Positions 40,455 through 49,070 of a DNA stretch of 64,000 nucleotides are shown here, one piece after another. The DNA is taken from assembly GCF_037478305.1 (NCBI RefSeq), contig NZ_JBBGAZ010000001.1, positions 124,001 through 188,000 of the forward strand, read 5' to 3'. The notes under the pieces are model-generated. The model saw only the letters and a program-made list of their open reading frames with translations, ran no database searches and was not told where the DNA came from. A program made the position numbers and the translations under genes. Source of the DNA: Cognatishimia coralii (GTDB taxonomy: Bacteria; Pseudomonadota; Alphaproteobacteria; Rhodobacterales; Rhodobacteraceae). Each line of letters starts with the position of its first letter. Within the stretch, counting starts at the first letter, position 1.

Positions 40455-40928
40455 CTAGCTGCGGCGCAGGTGACCCAAACGGTCCAGCACACCTTGAAGG
40501 ATATAGGACGCCGCCACGTGATCGATAACCTCTGAGCGACGTTTTCGTGACGTATCCCCCTCTAAAAGTGCGCGTTCTGCGGCCACGGTGGACAGGCGTT
40601 CGTCCCAGAAGGTGATCGGGATCGTGATCAGTTTCTCCAGATTGCGGGCAAAAGCGCGGGTGGATTGGGCGCGCGGGCCTTCGGTGCCGTCCATGTTCAA
40701 TGGCAAGCCTAGAACAACAGCGCCGATATTGCGTTCTGCGATAATCTGCAAAAGACGCTCGGCGTCCTGCGTGAATTTCTTGCGCTTTACGGTTTCCAGA
40801 GGCGTGGCAACAGATTGCATCCCGTCTGACACGGCGACCCCGATGGTTTTGGTGCCAAGATCCAAGCCCATCATCGCCTGCATCACAGGGATTTCCTGCG
40901 CCTGTGCGTTCAGATCGTCTAAAATCAT
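40455..40928 (-). CDS. ruvX: Holliday junction resolvase-like / pre-16S rRNA nuclease RuvX (YqgF)
   Basis: A 157-residue RNase H-fold nuclease of the YqgF family, implicated in 16S rRNA 5'-end maturation. It has MGLDLGTKTIGVAVSDGMQSVATPL (about 20-44, with the catalytic Asp in LDLG), VLGLPLNMDGTEG (about 73-85), and TFWDERLSTVAAERALLE (about 106-123) with the second and third acidic residues. The start codon directly follows the ccmI stop, so the two are tightly linked. Confidence 0.92.
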   Translation of the reverse strand: MILDDLNAQAQEIPVMQAMMGLDLGTKTIGVAVSDGMQSVATPLETVKRKKFTQDAERLLQIIAERNIGAVVLGLPLNMDGTEGPRAQSTRAFARNLEKLITIPITFWDERLSTVAAERALLEGDTSRKRRSEVIDHVAASYILQGVLDRLGHLRRS

Positions 40929-42146
40929 CTATTCTTCCGTAAGGCCCGCATTGGCAGCGGCTTGGTTGATCATGGCCAAGCCTTCCGGCGTCTCATTAAA
41001 AAGTTCCTGCGCCTCTGTCCAAATGTCTTTTGCATCGCCTGTGCGGCCCAAAACGCCCAAAGCGGTGATCAACTGCGCCCATTCCTGCGCGGATCCACCT
41101 TCCGAGGCCAGCCTGTCCGACAGGCTCGCCACCATACCCTCGATCATCGCAGCCCGATCCGTCGCACTAAGCGACTCGGCGGCGGCGATATCCTCTGCGG
41201 ATGGGCCGCGCGGGGCAGGCGGGTCGTAACGCACGCCCGCAATCCAGGCGAGGTCGTCGATATTGGCCCTGATGGGCGCGATCCAGGGCGCGTTTTCGGG
41301 CCCTTCTTCCAGCAAAGCGCGCCAGAAGCGGAAGGTCAGATCAGGACGTCCGGTCTGCATCATCAACAGGCCCGTGTAATAGCGGGCAAACCCGTTCTGA
41401 GGCTCACGCCGGATTGCCTCGCTCAGCGCGTCCTCGGCTTCGGGCGATATATAGCCCTGAGCGGCGATCATGTAATAATCTGCCAAGGTGAGATAATCGT
41501 TGGTCTCAACCGCGTCGCCCTTGAGCTCAATGATGCGGTTCTGGGCCGCATAAGCACGGGTATAATTGCCCAATGAAGCCTCATTGCGCGCCAATAGCTG
41601 AAAGCCCCGCAGATCGTCGGGGCGTTCTTTAACAACGTCTCGTAACTGCTCGACAAGGTTCAACAAACTTGGATCAGGTTCTGGCAAAATTGCCACAGGC
41701 ATTTGCGCTTCAAACGCGGCCTGAGACAGCCGAGTGCTGGCCAGATCGCGCGCTTCTTGGAGCCGGTTTTCCAACGGCATATCGGCCATCTGAGGTTTGC
41801 CCAGATAGCTATAGAGCCCAAGCCCGCCAGCCGTTACAAGAATGGCAGCGAGGGTTAGCCCGCCCCAGGTTTCCACACCCGTCCGCGCGCCCTTGGAAGT
41901 CACCGACTGTGCCGCCGCATCTGCGGCCAAAAGACGACGGGAAATCTCGGTTCTGGTGCGCTCGGCCTCAGCCTCGCCCAAGACGCCACGGGCCACGTCG
42001 CGATCCACCTCGCTTAGCTGGTCGCGATAGACCTGCACATCATAGGCCGCCGCATCCACCACGCCGTCCTGACCACGCAGCAGGCTGCGCCCCAAAAGCG
42101 CCGCCACCAAAGCCGAGATCAATCCCGCGATCAGCCAGAATTCCAT
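40929..42146 (-). CDS. ccmI: Cytochrome c biogenesis protein CcmI
   Basis: A 405-residue membrane protein that holds apocytochrome c for heme ligation. It has two N-terminal helices (WLIAGLISALVAALLG, about 3-18, and TWGGLTLAAILVTAGGLGLYSYLG, about 93-116) separated by a charged cytoplasmic loop with a leucine-zipper-like heptad stretch, and a periplasmic C-terminal TPR region (FQLLARNEASLGNYTRAYAAQNRII, AEDALSEAIRREPQNGFARYYTGLL). This is the Rhodobacter-type CcmI. The other ccm genes are not in the window. Confidence 0.9.
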   Translation of the reverse strand: MEFWLIAGLISALVAALLGRSLLRGQDGVVDAAAYDVQVYRDQLSEVDRDVARGVLGEAEAERTRTEISRRLLAADAAAQSVTSKGARTGVETWGGLTLAAILVTAGGLGLYSYLGKPQMADMPLENRLQEARDLASTRLSQAAFEAQMPVAILPEPDPSLLNLVEQLRDVVKERPDDLRGFQLLARNEASLGNYTRAYAAQNRIIELKGDAVETNDYLTLADYYMIAAQGYISPEAEDALSEAIRREPQNGFARYYTGLLMMQTGRPDLTFRFWRALLEEGPENAPWIAPIRANIDDLAWIAGVRYDPPAPRGPSAEDIAAAESLSATDRAAMIEGMVASLSDRLASEGGSAQEWAQLITALGVLGRTGDAKDIWTEAQELFNETPEGLAMINQAAANAGLTEE

Positions 42147-42319
42147 CGTTCATCCTCGTGTTGTGCCCCCATCATGTAACCTCGCGGGGCTCGACAAAAA
42201 AGAGGAAGCGCTATTTGTCGTCACAATGTCGCAACTTGGCGCAAAAGGGACGGTTTGACTGGGGCCGATTTCTTGCCCATGAGTCACATGGATAAAAACA
42301 CCACAATTGGATGCTTTGG

Positions 42320-43567
42320 ATGAAACGCTACTCTGCATTTGCCATCGCCCGCGAGGCCCTGCGCTTTCACAGCGGCTGGGAACGCGCCTGGCGCAGCCCC
42401 GAGCCGAAAAAGAAATACGACGTCATCATTGTCGGCGCTGGCGGCCATGGCCTGGCCACGGCCTACTATTTGGGCAAGAATTTCGGCATCACCAATGTGG
42501 CGATCATCGAAAAAGGCTGGCTGGGCGGCGGCAACACGGGTCGGAACACCACGATCATCCGCTCGAACTATCTGCAGGACAGCTCGGCCGCGCTCTATGA
42601 AAAGGCGCGCAGCCTTTATGAGACCCTGTCTCAAGACCTGAACTACAACGTCATGTTCTCCCCGCGCGGCGTGATGATGCTGGCCCAGACGGAACATGAG
42701 GTGCGCGGCTATCAGCGCACAGCGCATGCGAACGCGCTTCAGGGTGTGCAGACCGAATTTATCGGACCGGAAAAGGTCAAAGAACTCTGCCCGATCATGA
42801 ATATCTCAGGCCCGCGCTATCCGGTTCTGGGTGCCTTGTGGCAGGCCCGCGGCGGCACGGGCCGTCACGATGCGGTGGCCTGGGGCTATGCGCGTGCCTG
42901 TTCCGATATGGGCATGGACATCATCCAGAAATGCGAAGTCATTGGCGTGCGCTCGGAAAATGGCAAGGTCAAAGGCGTGGACACCACCAAAGGCGCGATT
43001 GATTGCGACAAGCTGGGTCTTGTGGTTGCGGGCAACTCCGGCGCGCTAGCTGAAATGGCGGGCTTCCGTCTGCCGATGGAGTCCGTCGCCCTGCAGGCGC
43101 TGGTGTCTGAGCCGATCAAACCTTGCATGGACGTGGTGGTCATGGCCAACACCGTGCATGGATACATGAGCCAATCAGACAAAGGCGAAATGGTCATCGG
43201 CGGCGGCACCGACGGGTTTAACAACTACACCCAGCGCGGCTCCTTCCATCACATCGAGGAAACCGTCCGCGCGCTGGTCGAGACCTTCCCGATGATCTCA
43301 CGCCTCAAAATGCTGCGCCAATGGGGCGGCATCGTGGATGTGACCGGCGACCGCTCGCCAGTGATTGGCAAAACGCCTCTGGGCAACTGCTTTATCAACG
43401 CAGGCTGGGGCACCGGCGGCTTCAAAGCAATTCCGGGCGGCGGCTGGGCCACAGCGGAACTGATCGCCAAGGGCGAGCCAGGACCACTGAGCGCCGAATT
43501 CGGCATGGAACGTTTCATCGAAGGCCGCTTCATCGACGAGAGCGTCGCAGCAGGGGTGGCACACTGA
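42320..43567 (+). CDS. soxB: Sarcosine oxidase beta subunit
   Basis: Flavoprotein subunit of heterotetrameric sarcosine oxidase that oxidises sarcosine to glycine. 415 residues from MKRYSAFAIAREALRFH; an ATG three codons upstream is equally possible. A Rossmann FAD site is seen at VIIVGAGGHGLATAYYLG (about 39-56), then KGWLGGGNTGRNTTIIRSNY. RHDAVAWGYARA contains the His (about 183) to which FMN is covalently attached in characterised enzymes. GWGTGGFKAIPGGGWATAEL lies near the C-terminus. It is the first gene of the sox operon. Confidence 0.95.
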   Translation: MKRYSAFAIAREALRFHSGWERAWRSPEPKKKYDVIIVGAGGHGLATAYYLGKNFGITNVAIIEKGWLGGGNTGRNTTIIRSNYLQDSSAALYEKARSLYETLSQDLNYNVMFSPRGVMMLAQTEHEVRGYQRTAHANALQGVQTEFIGPEKVKELCPIMNISGPRYPVLGALWQARGGTGRHDAVAWGYARACSDMGMDIIQKCEVIGVRSENGKVKGVDTTKGAIDCDKLGLVVAGNSGALAEMAGFRLPMESVALQALVSEPIKPCMDVVVMANTVHGYMSQSDKGEMVIGGGTDGFNNYTQRGSFHHIEETVRALVETFPMISRLKMLRQWGGIVDVTGDRSPVIGKTPLGNCFINAGWGTGGFKAIPGGGWATAELIAKGEPGPLSAEFGMERFIEGRFIDESVAAGVAH

Positions 43568-43749
43568 TGGAAACCCCAATCGCTGGCGCAACACTGGGTG
43601 TCATGATCGGCGCCATTTTCGGCAACGGAAGCCGTATTGTCGGCGGCCTGATCGGAGGCGTCTCCGGTTTCTGGCTATGCGTCGCTCTTGCGGGCTGCAT
43701 TGGCGGCCTGCTTGGCGAGATTGTAAGACTTAGAAAGGAGGCCCGCTGA
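43567..43749 (+). CDS. 60-residue membrane protein between soxB and soxD
   Basis: A small hydrophobic protein: METPIAGATLGVMIGAIFG, NGSRIVGGLIGGVSGFWLCVAL, then AGCIGGLLGEIVRLRKEAR. Two glycine-rich helices with GxxxG spacing, the last followed by a basic end, suggest an inner-membrane hairpin. It overlaps both neighbours by one base (soxB TGA/ATG and its own TGA/ATG of soxD), so it is translationally coupled within the operon. The canonical sox operon is BDAG without such a gene. No function is known to me. Confidence 0.75.
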   Translation: METPIAGATLGVMIGAIFGNGSRIVGGLIGGVSGFWLCVALAGCIGGLLGEIVRLRKEAR

Positions 43750-44081
43750 TGCTCGTCCTTACCTGCCCATACTGCGGCGTCACCGCCGAAGAAACCGAAT
43801 TCCACGCCGAGGGCGAAGCGCATCTGAAACGCTTTGGTCCAGGCTCCAAGGACGAGGACTTCGAGGCCTATCTCTTCATGCGCGAAAACCCAAAGGGCGC
43901 GCATCTGGAACGCTGGCGTCACCAGAACGGCTGCGGCAAATACTTCCATGCCGCGCGCTGCACCATGACGCTTGAGGTGTTCGGCACATACCCTGCCCAG
44001 ACCTATGAGCCGCCCCAAGAGATCAAAGACAAGATCGCCGCCAAACACCCCAATTGGACCTGGCGCGAGTTCTCGCTGTGA
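43749..44081 (+). CDS. soxD: Sarcosine oxidase delta subunit
   Basis: Small zinc-binding subunit, 110 residues. MLVLTCPYCGVTAEETEFHAEGEAH (Cys-6, Cys-9 and a His) and CGKYFHAARCTM (about 60-71) provide the metal site; ending TYPAQTYEPPQEIKDKIAAKHPNWTWREF is typical. A full AGGAGG lies nine bases upstream. Its product is needed for assembly of the heterotetramer. Confidence 0.95.
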   Translation: MLVLTCPYCGVTAEETEFHAEGEAHLKRFGPGSKDEDFEAYLFMRENPKGAHLERWRHQNGCGKYFHAARCTMTLEVFGTYPAQTYEPPQEIKDKIAAKHPNWTWREFSL

Positions 44082-44084
44082 TCC

Positions 44085-44118
44085 TTTCTCTTGCGAAAAA
44101 CATCCCCGCCGGAGGCAA
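44085..44118 (-). repeat. Dispersed intergenic motif, copy 4 (reverse orientation)
   Basis: Read on the minus strand: GCCTCCGGCGGGGATG, then TTTTTCGCAAGAGAAA. It has the same two halves as copies 2 and 3 but is inverted relative to them. It sits in the 71-base gap between soxD and soxA. Confidence 0.6.
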
Positions 44119-44152
44119 TCCGGCCTCTCAACCCGAAGCAAAGGGCTGACAC

Positions 44153-47100
44153 ATGAGCACAAGACTTTCCACAGGCGGCAGCCTCCTCAATCGGGGCAAA
44201 GCCATCGAATTCACCTTCAACGGCAAACGCCTGAAGGGCTTTGAAGGCGACACGCTCGCCTCAGCTCTTCTGGCTAATGACCAGATGCTGGTGGGCCGCT
44301 CGTTCAAATACCACCGCCCGCGCGGGATCGTGGCGAGCGGGGCCGAAGAACCCAATGCTCTGGTGAACCTGGGCGAAGGCGGCAAGTTTGAACCCAACCA
44401 ACGCGCCACCACGACCGAGCTGTTTCATGGCCTCGCTGCCACCAGCCAGAACCACTGGCCAAGCCTCGAGTTCGACATCGGTGCGCTCAACAGCTTTGCG
44501 TCGCGCTTTATGCCGGCAGGGTTCTACTACAAAACATTCCTTTTCCCGCGCTTTGCGTGGAAACACCTCTTTGAGCCCTTCATCCGTCAGGCCGCAGGCC
44601 TCGGCAAAGCGCCCAAAGAGCGCGATGCGGACACCTATGAGCATTTCTATGCCTTCTATGACGTCGTGGTCATCGGCGGCGGCGTTGCGGGTCTGCAGGC
44701 GGCGAAGGTAGCGGCCAAGGGCGGTGCTAAGGTTCTGTTGATCGAGCAAGACGCCTCTTGGGGTGGTCGCGCGGTCATTGACGGTGGCGAGATCGACGGC
44801 AAATCCGCTGAGGATTTCGTGGCCGAGACGCTGAATGAACTGAAAGCCAACGAAAACGTCACGTTGCGCACCCGCATGATGGGGGCAGGGGTCTATGATC
44901 ATGGCTACGTGCTGGGCTATGAACGTGTGGCCGACCACGCGCCAAATCAAAATGGCCCACGTCACCGTTTGTGGCGTATCCGTGCGGGTCAAATCGTGAC
45001 CGCAACCGGTGCCATCGAACGCCCTCTCTCCTTTGCGGGCAACGACATCCCGGGCGTCATGCTGGCCTCTGCCGTGCGCGATTATGTGAACGGTTACGGC
45101 GTTTCCATCGGAGACCGCACCGTCGTCGTCACCAACAATGACGACGCCTATCGCACTGCGATTGCTCTGAAAAACGCAGGCCTCGAGGTGCCCGCGATCA
45201 TCGACGCACGCCCTGCAGGCGGCGGTGCTTTGATGGAAGAAGCGAAGGCGCTCGGCATTCGTGTTGAGACCGGCAAGGGCATCGCCAAGGTCAAGGGCGG
45301 CAAACGCGTCACCGGCGTGGCGATCTGTGCGCAGGCCGGCGAGGGCTCGGTTCTGGAAGAGATCAAATGTGATGCGGTCGCCATGTCTGGCGGCTGGTCG
45401 CCTGTGGTGCACCTCTGGTCCCATTGCGGCGGCAAGCTGAACTGGGATGAGGTGCAGAACCACTTTGCACCCGATGCCGCGCGCGGCCCGACCAACCAAG
45501 ACGGCGATGTTTTCGTGATCCCAGCGGGGGCGGCCAATGGCCCGATTTCTCTCGGAGACGTGCTGGCGGACGCCACCGAGGCAGGCAAACAGGCGGCCAA
45601 AATGGTCGGCAAGCCTGCGAAATCGGTAAAAGCGCCGAAGGTTGAGAGCGTTGATGAGGCCGCGATGGAACCCGTCTGGCTCATGCCACAGGGTGCCTCT
45701 GCCAAGCTGCGTGCGAAATCCTGGCTGGATTATCAGAACGACGTCAAAGTCTCTGACGTGCGCCTCGCGGCCCAAGAGGGCTATGAAAGCGTCGAGCACA
45801 CCAAGCGCTACACCACGCTGGGTATGGCGACCGATCAAGGTAAACTCAGCAATATCAACGGTCTGGCGACCCTTGCAGGTCAGCTAAACGCACCAATCCC
45901 GGCGGTGGGAACGACTACCTTCCGCCCGCCCTATACTCCGATCTCGATGGGGTCTATCGGTGGCGAAGCGCGTGGCGAGATCTTCCAACCAATCCGCCGC
46001 ACCCCGATCCACGACTGGCACGAAGAGCAGAACGCGTTCTTTGAGCCGGTGGGCCAATGGCGTCGCCCTTACTGCTTCCCCAAAGCTGGCGAGAGCCACG
46101 CCGATGCTGTGAAACGCGAGATCAACCAGACCCGCAACTCTTTGGGGATGCTCGATGCATCCACCCTCGGCAAGCTCGTGGTCAAGGGCCCCGATGCGGG
46201 CAAGTTCCTCGACATGCTCTACACCAATATGATGAGCACGCTGAAGGTCGGCAAATGCCGCTACGGCCTGATGTGTAACGAGAACGGCTTCCTGATCGAC
46301 GATGGCGTGGTCGCGCGCATCGACGAAGAAACCTTCCTCTGTCACACCACCACCGGCGGGGCCGAACGCATTCACGGTTGGATGGAAGACTGGCTGCAAT
46401 GCGAGTGGTGGGACTGGAACGTCTACGTGGCCAATGTCACCGAGCAACTGGCGCAGATTGCCGTGGTCGGCCCGAACGCCCGTAAGGTCTTGGAAAAGCT
46501 GGGAGGTATGGATGTCTCGGCCGAGGCGCTGCCCTTCATGGAATGGCGTGACGGTAAGATCGGCGATTTCGATGCGCGGGCCTACCGGATCTCTTTCTCT
46601 GGCGAGCTGTCTTACGAGATCGCGGTTCCAGCCAGCCAAGGTCGTGCCTTCTGGGACGCGCTGCTTGCGGCGGGTGAAGAGTTCGGCGTGATGCCTTATG
46701 GCACCGAAGCGCTCCACGTGATGCGGGCCGAGAAGGGCTTTATCATGATCGGAGACGAGACCGATGGCACTGTGATCCCGCAGGATCTGAACATGCAATG
46801 GGCGATTTCCAAGAAGAAAGAGGATTTCCTCGGCAAACGCGCGCAAGAACGCGCGCATATGGCCTCGGGCGATCGCTGGAAACTGGTTGGACTGGAAACT
46901 CTGGATGGGTCGGTTATTCCTGACGGGGCGTATATCCCGTCGTCAGGGGACAACGCCAATGGGCAGCGCAATGTACAGGGTCGGGTCACTTCGACCTACT
47001 ACTCGCCAACTCTGGATCGCGGCATCGCGATGGCTCTGGTGCACAAAGGACCAGATCGCATGGGCGAAGTTCTGGATATTCCAAAGCTTGACGGCACCAG

Positions 47101-47164
47101 CGTGAAAGCACGCATCGTCGATCAGGTCTTCTTTGACAAGGACGGAGAAAAGCAAAATGTCTAA
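44153..47164 (+). CDS. soxA: Sarcosine oxidase alpha subunit
   Basis: Large subunit, 1003 residues, that links sarcosine oxidation to tetrahydrofolate methylation. It has an N-terminal ferredoxin-like Fer2_4 domain (GFEGDTLASALLANDQ, about 28-43) without the four cluster cysteines, as usual for this subunit. An NAD/FAD binding site (VVVIGGGVAGLQAAKVAAKGG, about 167-187) and a second nucleotide site (GDRTVVVTNNDDAYRTA) follow. The C-terminal third is the GcvT/aminomethyltransferase fold with EINQTRNSLGMLDAS, TTGGAERIHGWMEDWLQ and GELSYEIAVP. The ATG at 44153 follows AAAGGGC. 5,10-methylene-tetrahydrofolate is the product. Confidence 0.95.
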   Translation: MSTRLSTGGSLLNRGKAIEFTFNGKRLKGFEGDTLASALLANDQMLVGRSFKYHRPRGIVASGAEEPNALVNLGEGGKFEPNQRATTTELFHGLAATSQNHWPSLEFDIGALNSFASRFMPAGFYYKTFLFPRFAWKHLFEPFIRQAAGLGKAPKERDADTYEHFYAFYDVVVIGGGVAGLQAAKVAAKGGAKVLLIEQDASWGGRAVIDGGEIDGKSAEDFVAETLNELKANENVTLRTRMMGAGVYDHGYVLGYERVADHAPNQNGPRHRLWRIRAGQIVTATGAIERPLSFAGNDIPGVMLASAVRDYVNGYGVSIGDRTVVVTNNDDAYRTAIALKNAGLEVPAIIDARPAGGGALMEEAKALGIRVETGKGIAKVKGGKRVTGVAICAQAGEGSVLEEIKCDAVAMSGGWSPVVHLWSHCGGKLNWDEVQNHFAPDAARGPTNQDGDVFVIPAGAANGPISLGDVLADATEAGKQAAKMVGKPAKSVKAPKVESVDEAAMEPVWLMPQGASAKLRAKSWLDYQNDVKVSDVRLAAQEGYESVEHTKRYTTLGMATDQGKLSNINGLATLAGQLNAPIPAVGTTTFRPPYTPISMGSIGGEARGEIFQPIRRTPIHDWHEEQNAFFEPVGQWRRPYCFPKAGESHADAVKREINQTRNSLGMLDASTLGKLVVKGPDAGKFLDMLYTNMMSTLKVGKCRYGLMCNENGFLIDDGVVARIDEETFLCHTTTGGAERIHGWMEDWLQCEWWDWNVYVANVTEQLAQIAVVGPNARKVLEKLGGMDVSAEALPFMEWRDGKIGDFDARAYRISFSGELSYEIAVPASQGRAFWDALLAAGEEFGVMPYGTEALHVMRAEKGFIMIGDETDGTVIPQDLNMQWAISKKKEDFLGKRAQERAHMASGDRWKLVGLETLDGSVIPDGAYIPSSGDNANGQRNVQGRVTSTYYSPTLDRGIAMALVHKGPDRMGEVLDIPKLDGTSVKARIVDQVFFDKDGEKQNV

Positions 47165-47714
47165 TCTTGTCAGCGCATTGAATGGCGTCAAAGCCAAAGG
47201 CTTCGCCGAAGTTTCTGAACTTGGGCTGTCCGGCATGATCACCCTGCGTGGGGATCTGGCCAGCAAAGAAATGGCGAAAGCCATCAAAGACGCAACCGGC
47301 GCGAAGGTGCCGGCCACACGGAAGGTCTCTTTTGGTGACAATGGCTCTGTGGCCTGGATGTCGCCGGATGAGTTGCTGGTTCTGGTGGACTATGCGGCGA
47401 CCGGTGAGGCGAAAGCAGCGCTTGAGGCGGCTTTGGCGGGTCAGCATTTCCTGGCCGAAGTCGTCTCTGATGCCCGTGCGCATTTCCGTATCAACGGCGA
47501 TGCGGCGCACGAGGCTCTGTCCAAAGTCATGCCTGTGGATTTCAGCGCCTTTGAGGCCGGAGACTTCCGCCGGTCTCGCCTGTCTCAGGTTGCGGCGGCA
47601 GTTTGGAAAACAGAAAATGGAGACTTTGAGCTCGTCTGCTTCCGCTCGGTAGCGCAATATGTTTTCGACGTGTTGAAAACGGCGGCTGCAGAGGGAAGTC
47701 GGGTTTCCGTCTAA
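47157..47714 (+). CDS. soxG: Sarcosine oxidase gamma subunit
   Basis: Small GcvT-like subunit, 185 residues from MSNLVSALNGVKAKG (ATG at 47157, GGAG eight bases earlier). An upstream in-frame start at 47133 would extend it by eight residues inside soxA. The conserved blocks RKVSFGDNGSVAWMSPDELLVLV, VVSDARAHFRINGDAAHEALSKVMPVDF and RRSRLSQVAAAVW are present. It overlaps soxA by 8 bases and closes the operon, followed by a strong terminator. Confidence 0.93.
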   Translation: MSNLVSALNGVKAKGFAEVSELGLSGMITLRGDLASKEMAKAIKDATGAKVPATRKVSFGDNGSVAWMSPDELLVLVDYAATGEAKAALEAALAGQHFLAEVVSDARAHFRINGDAAHEALSKVMPVDFSAFEAGDFRRSRLSQVAAAVWKTENGDFELVCFRSVAQYVFDVLKTAAAEGSRVSV

Positions 47715-47796
47715 GGCGCACCCAAGGAGGGGATGGTTTAGCCTTTGGACTATTTCGAAACCTAGGGAAAACCTGACCTTTGCCAATATCTGGAAA

Positions 47797-47826
47797 GTCT
47801 CGCTTGTGACAGGCGAGGCTTTTTTC
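47797..47826 (+). terminator. Intrinsic terminator of the sox operon
   Basis: CTCGCTTG, loop TGA, CAGGCGAG, then CTTTTTTC. The 8-bp stem has one G:U pair. It lies 84 bases after the soxG stop. Confidence 0.9.
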
Positions 47827-47867
47827 GTACGCATGATGTTGAATTCTTTTAGGTATTGGAGATAGTT

Positions 47868-48269
47868 ATGAAACGTATTTTGACCGCAGCCGTATTGTCT
47901 TTGGCTGCAACTGCTGCACATGCGGAAATCTATGAATGTGATTTTTCCCGTGGTGGCGCAGGTGGCTGGGTCGCACCGGTCATTGCCGTCAATGTCGATC
48001 TGGACTCAAATTCTGCGCAAGTCGTGGATGGCTTTACGTTGCAGCGACAAGACGGGTGGTTTGACGCAAGACTGACCTCTAAAACCAAGAAACGCTTTAC
48101 CGTAAAGTGGCGTCTTCCCCGGCAAAAAGACCGACTGAACCAAAACGCGCACCTTGATTACCGTCTGACCGTCTTGCTGCCGTCCCTAAAAGCCAATGCC
48201 TCGATGAGCCCTGTTGGCTACGACAATAACTTTAATACGCATGGCACCTGTAAGCTCGTTCAAAGCTGA
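47868..48269 (+). CDS. Small secreted hypothetical protein
   Basis: A 133-residue protein with a Sec signal peptide (MKRILTAAVLSLAATAAHA, then EIYECDFSRGG). The mature domain looks beta-rich (APVIAVNVDLDSNSAQVVDGF, GWFDARLTSKTKKRFTVKWRLP, LDYRLTVLLPSLKANASMSPVGYDNNFNTHGTCKL), with one Cys at each end that could pair. I do not recognise the family; such proteins are common and uncharacterised in Rhodobacterales. The ATG at 47868 follows GGAGAT. It is a stand-alone gene between the sox terminator and sodB. Confidence 0.75.
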   Translation: MKRILTAAVLSLAATAAHAEIYECDFSRGGAGGWVAPVIAVNVDLDSNSAQVVDGFTLQRQDGWFDARLTSKTKKRFTVKWRLPRQKDRLNQNAHLDYRLTVLLPSLKANASMSPVGYDNNFNTHGTCKLVQS

Positions 48270-48323
48270 GATTTGCTTAAAACGGGAAACAAGTTGCTTC
48301 TGAGTGATTTCTGACGCTTTTGC

Positions 48324-48352
48324 CTTGACCTTTCAGTGCAAAAGCTCACATC
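48324..48352 (+). promoter_or_regulatory. Candidate promoter of sodB
   Basis: TTGACC at 48324-48329 followed after 17 bases by a CATCTA-like -10 region, about 40 bases before the sodB start. The -35 is a good match; the -10 is weak. A CAAAAG-rich spacer is seen. The assignment is by pattern only. Confidence 0.4.
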
Positions 48353-48389
48353 TAGCGTCAGAGACCGCTTGAACTTTTAGGAGGCCGAA

Positions 48390-48989
48390 ATGGCATTTGA
48401 ACTCCCCGATCTTCCTTACGCACATGACGCTCTGGCCGAGTTTGGCATGTCCGCGGAAACCCTGGAATACCACCACGATCTGCACCACAACGCCTATGTG
48501 ACCAATGGCAACGCAGCCATCGCGGGCACCGAGTGGGACGGCAAATCGCTCGAAGAGATCATCGTCGGCACCTACGACAAAGCTGCGGTCGCGCAGAACG
48601 GCATCTTCAACAACATCTCTCAGCTGTGGAACCACAATCAGTTCTGGGAAATGATGGGCCCTGGCAAATCCGCGATGCCTTCCGAGCTGGAAGCGGCGCT
48701 GGTTGAGAACTTTGGCTCTGTTGACGACTTCAAATCCCAATTCTCTGCCGCAGGCGCAGGTCAGTTCGGTTCCGGCTGGGCGTGGCTCGTGAAAAACGCA
48801 GACGGCTCGCTGGCTGTCACCAAAACCGAGAACGGCGTGAACCCGCTGTGCTTTGGTCAAACCGCGCTCTTGGGTTGCGACGTGTGGGAGCACTCCTACT
48901 ACATCGATTTCCGCAACAAGCGTCCGGCTTACCTGACCAACTTCCTGGACAACCTGGTCAACTGGGAAAATGTTGCGTCCCGTATGTGA
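48390..48989 (+). CDS. sodB: Superoxide dismutase, Fe type
   Basis: Converts superoxide to oxygen and peroxide, 199 residues. Metal ligands are visible: His in LEYHHDLHHNAYV (about 25-37), His in QLWNHNQFW (about 82), and Asp/His in DVWEHSYYIDF (about 160-170). The Gln of NNISQLWNH (about 78), located at the position of Gln-69 in E. coli FeSOD rather than Gly as in MnSOD, indicates the iron type. AGAGQFGSGWAWLVKNADG is also typical. A perfect TAGGAGG ribosome-binding site precedes the ATG. It is followed by a strong terminator. Confidence 0.96.
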   Translation: MAFELPDLPYAHDALAEFGMSAETLEYHHDLHHNAYVTNGNAAIAGTEWDGKSLEEIIVGTYDKAAVAQNGIFNNISQLWNHNQFWEMMGPGKSAMPSELEAALVENFGSVDDFKSQFSAAGAGQFGSGWAWLVKNADGSLAVTKTENGVNPLCFGQTALLGCDVWEHSYYIDFRNKRPAYLTNFLDNLVNWENVASRM

Positions 48990-49008
48990 TTTCGGGTCAC
49001 TTGAATAG

Positions 49009-49046
49009 AAGAAACGCCCTGCCATTTGGTGGGGCGTTTCTTTTTT
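49009..49046 (+). terminator. Terminator after sodB
   Basis: GAAACGCCC pairs perfectly with GGGCGTTTC around an 11-base loop, followed by TTTTTT. It lies about 20 bases after the sodB stop. Confidence 0.9.
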
Positions 49047-49070
49047 GGATATTTATAGCAAGAGAAAAAG
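49047..49070 (+). repeat. Dispersed intergenic motif, copy 5
   Basis: GGATATTTATAGCAAGAGAA then AAAG. It begins right after the sodB terminator T-run and ends directly at the stop codon of the convergent LOG gene. Confidence 0.6.

Noticed and set aside
44261..45838. Long open frame (525 codons) opposite soxA
   Set aside because: Same kind of antisense shadow; composition is not protein-like and soxA is certain.
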